Below are positions 60,795 through 64,000 of a stretch of 64,000 nucleotides of DNA, piece after piece. This DNA is from Gemmatimonadota bacterium (GTDB lineage: Bacteria; Gemmatimonadota; Gemmatimonadetes; Gemmatimonadales; GWC2-71-9). How positions within the stretch are numbered: the stretch's first letter is position 1; each line of letters opens with the position of its first letter. The notes under the pieces are model-generated. The model did not search any database. It saw only the letters and a list, made by a program, of their open reading frames with translations, and was not told the origin of the DNA. The position numbers and the translations under genes are program-made. The DNA is taken from contig JADJPD010000001.1 of NCBI GenBank assembly GCA_016713435.1, forward strand, positions 62,001 to 126,000. Reading direction: 5' to 3'.

Positions 60795-61700
60795 ATGCCC
60801 GAGCTGCCCGACATCCGCCTCTACCTCTCGGCCCTCGAACCCCGCCTGCCCGGGCGGCGGCTCGAGCGGGTACGGCTCTTTACCCCTTTCCTGCTCCGGA
60901 GCGTGGAACCGCCGCTCGCCGCAGTGGAGGGCCGCACCATCATCGGGCTCGAGCGGCTCGGCAAGCGGATCGTGCTGGCCCTCGAAGGCGAGCGCTTCCT
61001 GGTGATCCACCTGATGATTGCGGGACGCTTCCGCTGGCTGAAGGCGGGCGCCAAGCCCCCGGGCAAGATCGGCCTCGCCGCCTTCGACCTGGCCGACGGC
61101 ACCCTTGCCCTCACCGAGGCTGGCAGCAAGCGCCGCGCGTCCCTGCACGTGGTGGCGGGGCGCGGGAACCTGGCAGCGTTCGATCGCGGCGGCCTGGACG
61201 TGGAGGCCGCCACCATCGAGGCATTCGCCACCCGCCTCCGTGCCCGGAACCACACCCTGAAGCGCGCCCTCACCGACCCCACGATCCTCGACGGCATCGG
61301 CAACGCCTACTCCGACGAGATCCTCCACCGCGCGCGCCTCTCTCCCTTCCTCCTCACCCAGCGCCTCGACGACGCCGGTTACGCCCGCCTCCACCACGCC
61401 TGCACCACAGTGCTCGCCGAGTGGACCACGCGCCTTCTCGCCGAGTCAGGCGACCGGTTTCCCGGGAAGGTCACCGCCTTCCGCCCGGGCATGGCCGTGC
61501 ATGGCCGCTACGGTGAACCCTGCCCCGACTGCGGCACCCCCGTCCAGCGCATCCGCTACGCCGACAACGAGACCAACTACTGCCCCGCCTGCCAGACCGA
61601 GGGCCGCCTCCTCGCCGACCGCGGCCTGAGTCGCCTCCTCAAGGACGACTGGCCCCGCACCGTGGAGGAGCTCGAGGAGCTCCGCCGCCCGCCCGCATGA
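60795..61700 (+). CDS. Fpg/Nei-family DNA glycosylase
   Basis: This 301-residue bifunctional glycosylase removes oxidised bases through the N-terminal Pro. The start MPELPDIRLYLSALEPRLPG supplies the catalytic Pro2 and Glu3. Next come the helix-two-turn-helix DPTILDGIGNAYSDEILHRARLSPF (DNA-binding Asn) and the C-terminal zinc finger CPDCGTPVQRIRY...TNYCPACQTEGR. Pro-Asp in place of the usual Pro-Glu at residues 5-6 and an unusual middle suggest an Fpg/Nei relative rather than a classical MutM, so substrate preference is uncertain. Its stop overlaps the start of the APC permease. It is the fourth DNA-repair gene of the window. Confidence 0.88.
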   Translation: MPELPDIRLYLSALEPRLPGRRLERVRLFTPFLLRSVEPPLAAVEGRTIIGLERLGKRIVLALEGERFLVIHLMIAGRFRWLKAGAKPPGKIGLAAFDLADGTLALTEAGSKRRASLHVVAGRGNLAAFDRGGLDVEAATIEAFATRLRARNHTLKRALTDPTILDGIGNAYSDEILHRARLSPFLLTQRLDDAGYARLHHACTTVLAEWTTRLLAESGDRFPGKVTAFRPGMAVHGRYGEPCPDCGTPVQRIRYADNETNYCPACQTEGRLLADRGLSRLLKDDWPRTVEELEELRRPPA

Positions 61701-63016
61701 GCACGGCCCTGGTCCGCGCCATCGGGCGCTGGAGTCTCGTGGCGCTGATGCTGAATGGCGTCATCGGCAGCAGCGTCTTCGGCCTGCCATCGGTGCTGTG
61801 GGGCCGCCTCGGCGCGGCCAGCCCCTGGGCGTGGCTCCTCGCCGCCGTGGCCATCGGGCTCATCGTCGCCTGCTTCGACGAGGTGGCGAGCCGCTTCGAG
61901 GGGGCCGGCGGGCCGTACCTGTATGCGCGGGTGGCCTTCGGGCGGCTGGCTGGCATCGAGATGGGCTGGCTCGCCTATCTGGTGCGCCTGACCGCCTCGG
62001 CCACCAACGCCAACCTCTTCGTGATCTACCTGGGCCAGTTCTGGCCCGGCGCGGCGGGACCGGTGGCGTCCCGCGTGGTGCTCGCGCTCGTGATCATCCC
62101 GCTGGCGTTCGCCAACGTGCGGGGTGTGCGCGGCGGGGCCCGGGTGAGCACGGTGCTGCTCATCGTCAAGCTGCTGCCGCTCGCCACCTTCGCGCTGATG
62201 GGACTGGCGCTGGCGGTGCCGCATCCGGTGGCGCACCCCGCCGCGCCCGTGCCGGGCCTCCACGACTGGCTCGACGTCATCCTCATCCTGATGTTCGCCT
62301 ACGGCGGCTTCGAGGCGGCCCTGGTCCCGCTCGCCGAGGCCAAGGCACCCCAGCGCGACGCGCCCTTTGCCCTGGGGTCACGCTACTCACCTGCGCCTTC
62401 CTGTATGGCAGCGCGCAGCTCGTGGTGAACGCCGCCCTCCCCCGACCCCGCCGCCGGCGATCGCCCGCTCGCCGCCGCCGCCGGCGCCTTCCTCGGCCCG
62501 GCGGGCGCCTCGCTGCTGGCGCTGGCCGCCCTCGTCTCGGTCACCGGCTACCTGGCCGGCGCGATGGTGAACGTCCCCCGCCTCACCTTCGCCATGGCTG
62601 AACAGGGTGACCTCCCCGCAGCCTTCGCCCGGGTGCACCCGGTGCACCGGACGCCCTGGCTTTCCATCCTCATTTTCGCCGCGCTGGTGTGGTGCCTCGC
62701 CGCGTCGAGCGGCTTCCTGCAGAACCTCACCCTCTCCGCCGTCTCGCGCCTCTTCACGTACGGCCTCGTCTCCGCGGCGCTCCCCGTCCTGCGCCGGCGC
62801 GAGCAACAAGACCCCGGCCTGCCCGCCGCCACGCTCCGGCTCCCCGCCGGCCCGCTCGTCGCCCTGCTCGGCTTCCTCACCTCCGGCCTGCTGGCCACCC
62901 GCATGAGCGGCCGGGAGCTGGTGGTGATGAGCGTAGTGCTGCTGCTCGGCCTCCTTCACTGGTATCTCCTCACCCGTCCCAGCGGCAAAGCCCGGCTCCC
63001 CCGTCCGGCGGAGTGA
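61697..63016 (+). CDS. APC-family amino-acid permease, two compensating indels
   Basis: This is a permease of about 440 residues with 12 predicted helices and APC features: SLVALMLNGVIGSSVFGLPSVLWGRLG (helix 1 with the GxxG-type kink), EVASRFEGAGGPYLYARVAFG, FAYGGFEAALVPLAEAKAPQRDAPFAL (helix 6 region) and NVPRLTFAMAEQGDLPAAFARVHPVHRTPW. The frame is lost at GGGG 62374-62377 (a lost G) and regained at CCCCC 62439-62443 (an extra C). The stretch between them reads correctly in the shifted frame (VTLLTCAFLYGSAQLVVNAALP). Two opposite errors only 65 bases apart strongly suggest assembly noise. It overlaps the glycosylase gene by ATGA. Confidence 0.85.
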
Positions 63017-63082
63017 GCATGTGGCCGGCCCCGGCGTCGTCCTCAGGGCGTTCCCTCGCGTGGACGTCCTCGAGGAGCCGTC

Positions 63083-63496
63083 ATGTGTCGCCGCGCCCGC
63101 CTCGCCCGCTGCCTGCTCCCGGCCCTGCTCGGCTGCACCGAGCCCTCCCTCCTCCCACCGACGGGTGAGGCATTCAGTCCCCCCGCCACCTATGCGGCCT
63201 GGTGGCAGGCCACCGAAGGGTGCAGCGGGCGCACCGGCCGGTTCGCGCGACTGGCGTGGGTCCGCGTCCCGTCCGATGCGCAGGGCCTCTTCACCTGGGA
63301 CGGCAAGCGCGTGGCCGGCCTCTGGCACGCCCCGCACACCATCTACCTGTCGGACAAGCTCGTCGACCACGAAGCGCTGGTCCGCCACGAGATGCTGCAC
63401 GACCTGCTCCAGCGCGGCAGCCACCCGGACACCCCGTTCGTGAGTCCCTGCAACCTCCGCTGGCCCGTGCTCATCCCGCTCGACTCCACTCCCTGA
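63083..63496 (+). CDS. Small HExxH lipoprotein
   Basis: This 137-residue protein starts with a lipobox (LLPALLGCTEP, Cys18) after GAGGAG. It is unusual in keeping a zinc-binding HExxH (His102-Glu103...His106) in HEALVRHEMLHDLLQRGSHPDTPF, with a further His114 as possible third ligand, in so short a chain. Two other Cys (47 and 123) might form a disulfide. No family is recognised. It could be a minimal metallopeptidase or a zinc-dependent binder. It is convergent with the YbjN-like gene, separated by a 15-bp-stem terminator. Confidence 0.7.
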   Translation: MCRRARLARCLLPALLGCTEPSLLPPTGEAFSPPATYAAWWQATEGCSGRTGRFARLAWVRVPSDAQGLFTWDGKRVAGLWHAPHTIYLSDKLVDHEALVRHEMLHDLLQRGSHPDTPFVSPCNLRWPVLIPLDSTP

Positions 63497-63502
63497 AACG
63501 CG

Positions 63503-63537
63503 ACGCTCCCCGGCACCAGGACGGTGCCGGGGAGCGT
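63503..63537. terminator. Bidirectional terminator
   Basis: A perfect 15-bp stem (63503-63517 with 63523-63537) with a five-base loop lies between the convergent lipoprotein and YbjN-like genes. Confidence 0.75.
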
Positions 63538-63553
63538 GGAGCCGACGGGGGCG

Positions 63554-64000
63554 TCAGGTGCGGTCCACCGCCCGCTGCCCCCCGAAACGCTGGACGATCT
63601 TGTCGTCGCCGTCGTCGGCGGTGTTGGCCACCGCCATCACCGTCCACATGAGCTCGTCGGTGTCGAGCCCCTCACCCACGAGCGCGTGGGTGAACAGGAT
63701 GTCGTTGGTGCCGGGCTCCATCGCGTAGGCGCCGAAGCGCATGCCGAAGTTCTCCTCGAGCAGGTACTGCCGCAGCTCGGGCGTCGGCTCCGCCCCCGTC
63801 ACCACCCAGCTGAAGGCGCGCACCACCGTGAAGCGCTCGTTGATCGGATGCACTGACACCGTCACCCACGCCGAACCCGCCCGGATGTTGAACTGGGGGG
63901 CGGTGTCGTTGGCGCGCGCCTGCGCCCCGAACTGCTCCTTGAGGATCGTGGCGACCTTCTCGTACACCTTGGCCTGGTTTTCGTTCTGGAACTGCGGGGG
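63554..64000 (-). CDS. YbjN-like protein, 5'-truncated by window edge
   Basis: The minus-strand frame is open to base 64000, so the N-terminus is missing; about 148 residues are visible (QFQNENQAKVYEKVATILKEQFG...). The pattern is that of YbjN/T3SS-chaperone-like proteins, with a hydrophobic strand FNIRAGSAWVTVSVHPINERFTVVRAFSWVV, then PTPELRQYLLEENFGMRFGAYAMEPGTNDILFTHALVGEGLD. These proteins are small binding or sensory partners of unclear function. The GTG at 63967 is an internal start candidate, but conserved-looking sequence continues upstream of it. Confidence 0.7.
   Translation of the reverse strand, partial: PPQFQNENQAKVYEKVATILKEQFGAQARANDTAPQFNIRAGSAWVTVSVHPINERFTVVRAFSWVVTGAEPTPELRQYLLEENFGMRFGAYAMEPGTNDILFTHALVGEGLDTDELMWTVMAVANTADDGDDKIVQRFGGQRAVDRT

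Overview
The window reads as a chromosomal segment of a high-GC, diderm (Gram-negative-type) bacterium. Outer-membrane indicators are an OprB-type porin, a heptosyltransferase-like GT9 enzyme, SurA-like chaperones, lipobox signal peptides and FtsEX with an EnvC-like partner. The gene set and the TAnnTT promoter style described below would fit Gemmatimonadota (FCB group). That assignment is inferred from gene content, not demonstrated. Gene order is dense, with many 4-base stop/start overlaps and short palindromic terminators between units.

Region 1 (1-4964) is the end of an integrated phage-like element. It carries a YqaJ-type nuclease cut by the window edge, a probable annealing protein, a PolB-type 3'-5' exonuclease, three tiny unknown genes, an excisionase-like HTH protein and a tyrosine integrase. 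The element stops against a tRNA-Ile(GAT) gene on the minus strand, which is the probable attachment site, with nested repeats between the two.

Region 2 (5089-18201) is core genome: a small secreted protein, an OprB porin, a chemoreceptor, TypA with a very acidic small protein behind it, HisD, a CNNM/CBS transporter, the split ATP phosphoribosyltransferase HisZ-HisG, a GT39-like membrane glycosyltransferase and PdxA.

Region 3 (18284-30773): a minus-strand run DUF58 - BatA-like - Mfd - PpiC lipoprotein - SurA-like reads from a recognisable promoter near 27,110 to a strong terminator at 18,214-18,240. A DUF4384 surface-type protein, an M28 peptidase and an AhpD-like protein follow on the plus strand.

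Region 4 (31037-48823): an EamA transporter, LepA, a tightly packed run (GT9 glycosyltransferase, ROK kinase, PfkB kinase, STAS/HATPase regulator, DUF4325 protein, Cys/Met-metabolism PLP enzyme), FtsE-FtsX-EnvC-like, a GGDEF protein, endonuclease IV, a metalloprotease-like lipoprotein, GTP-dependent PEP carboxykinase and an HD phosphohydrolase.

Region 5 (48907-64000): a minus-strand group (flippase-like protein, MsbA-like ABC exporter, triple-FHA membrane protein, PP2C phosphatase, MacB-like permease), then UvrA, a second EamA transporter, DAHP synthase, an Fpg/Nei glycosylase, an APC permease, a small HExxH lipoprotein and a YbjN-like protein cut by the window edge. Four DNA-repair genes (mfd, nfo, uvrA, the Fpg-type gene) are spread through the window.

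Two window-wide observations matter for interpretation. First, six otherwise well-conserved genes (typA, STAS/HATPase, FHA, ABC exporter, uvrA, APC permease) are broken by one-base indels, mostly in short G or C runs. This looks like assembly error rather than decay. Second, at least eleven genes have a TAnnTT-like hexamer only 6-11 bases before the start codon, which would give leaderless mRNAs.
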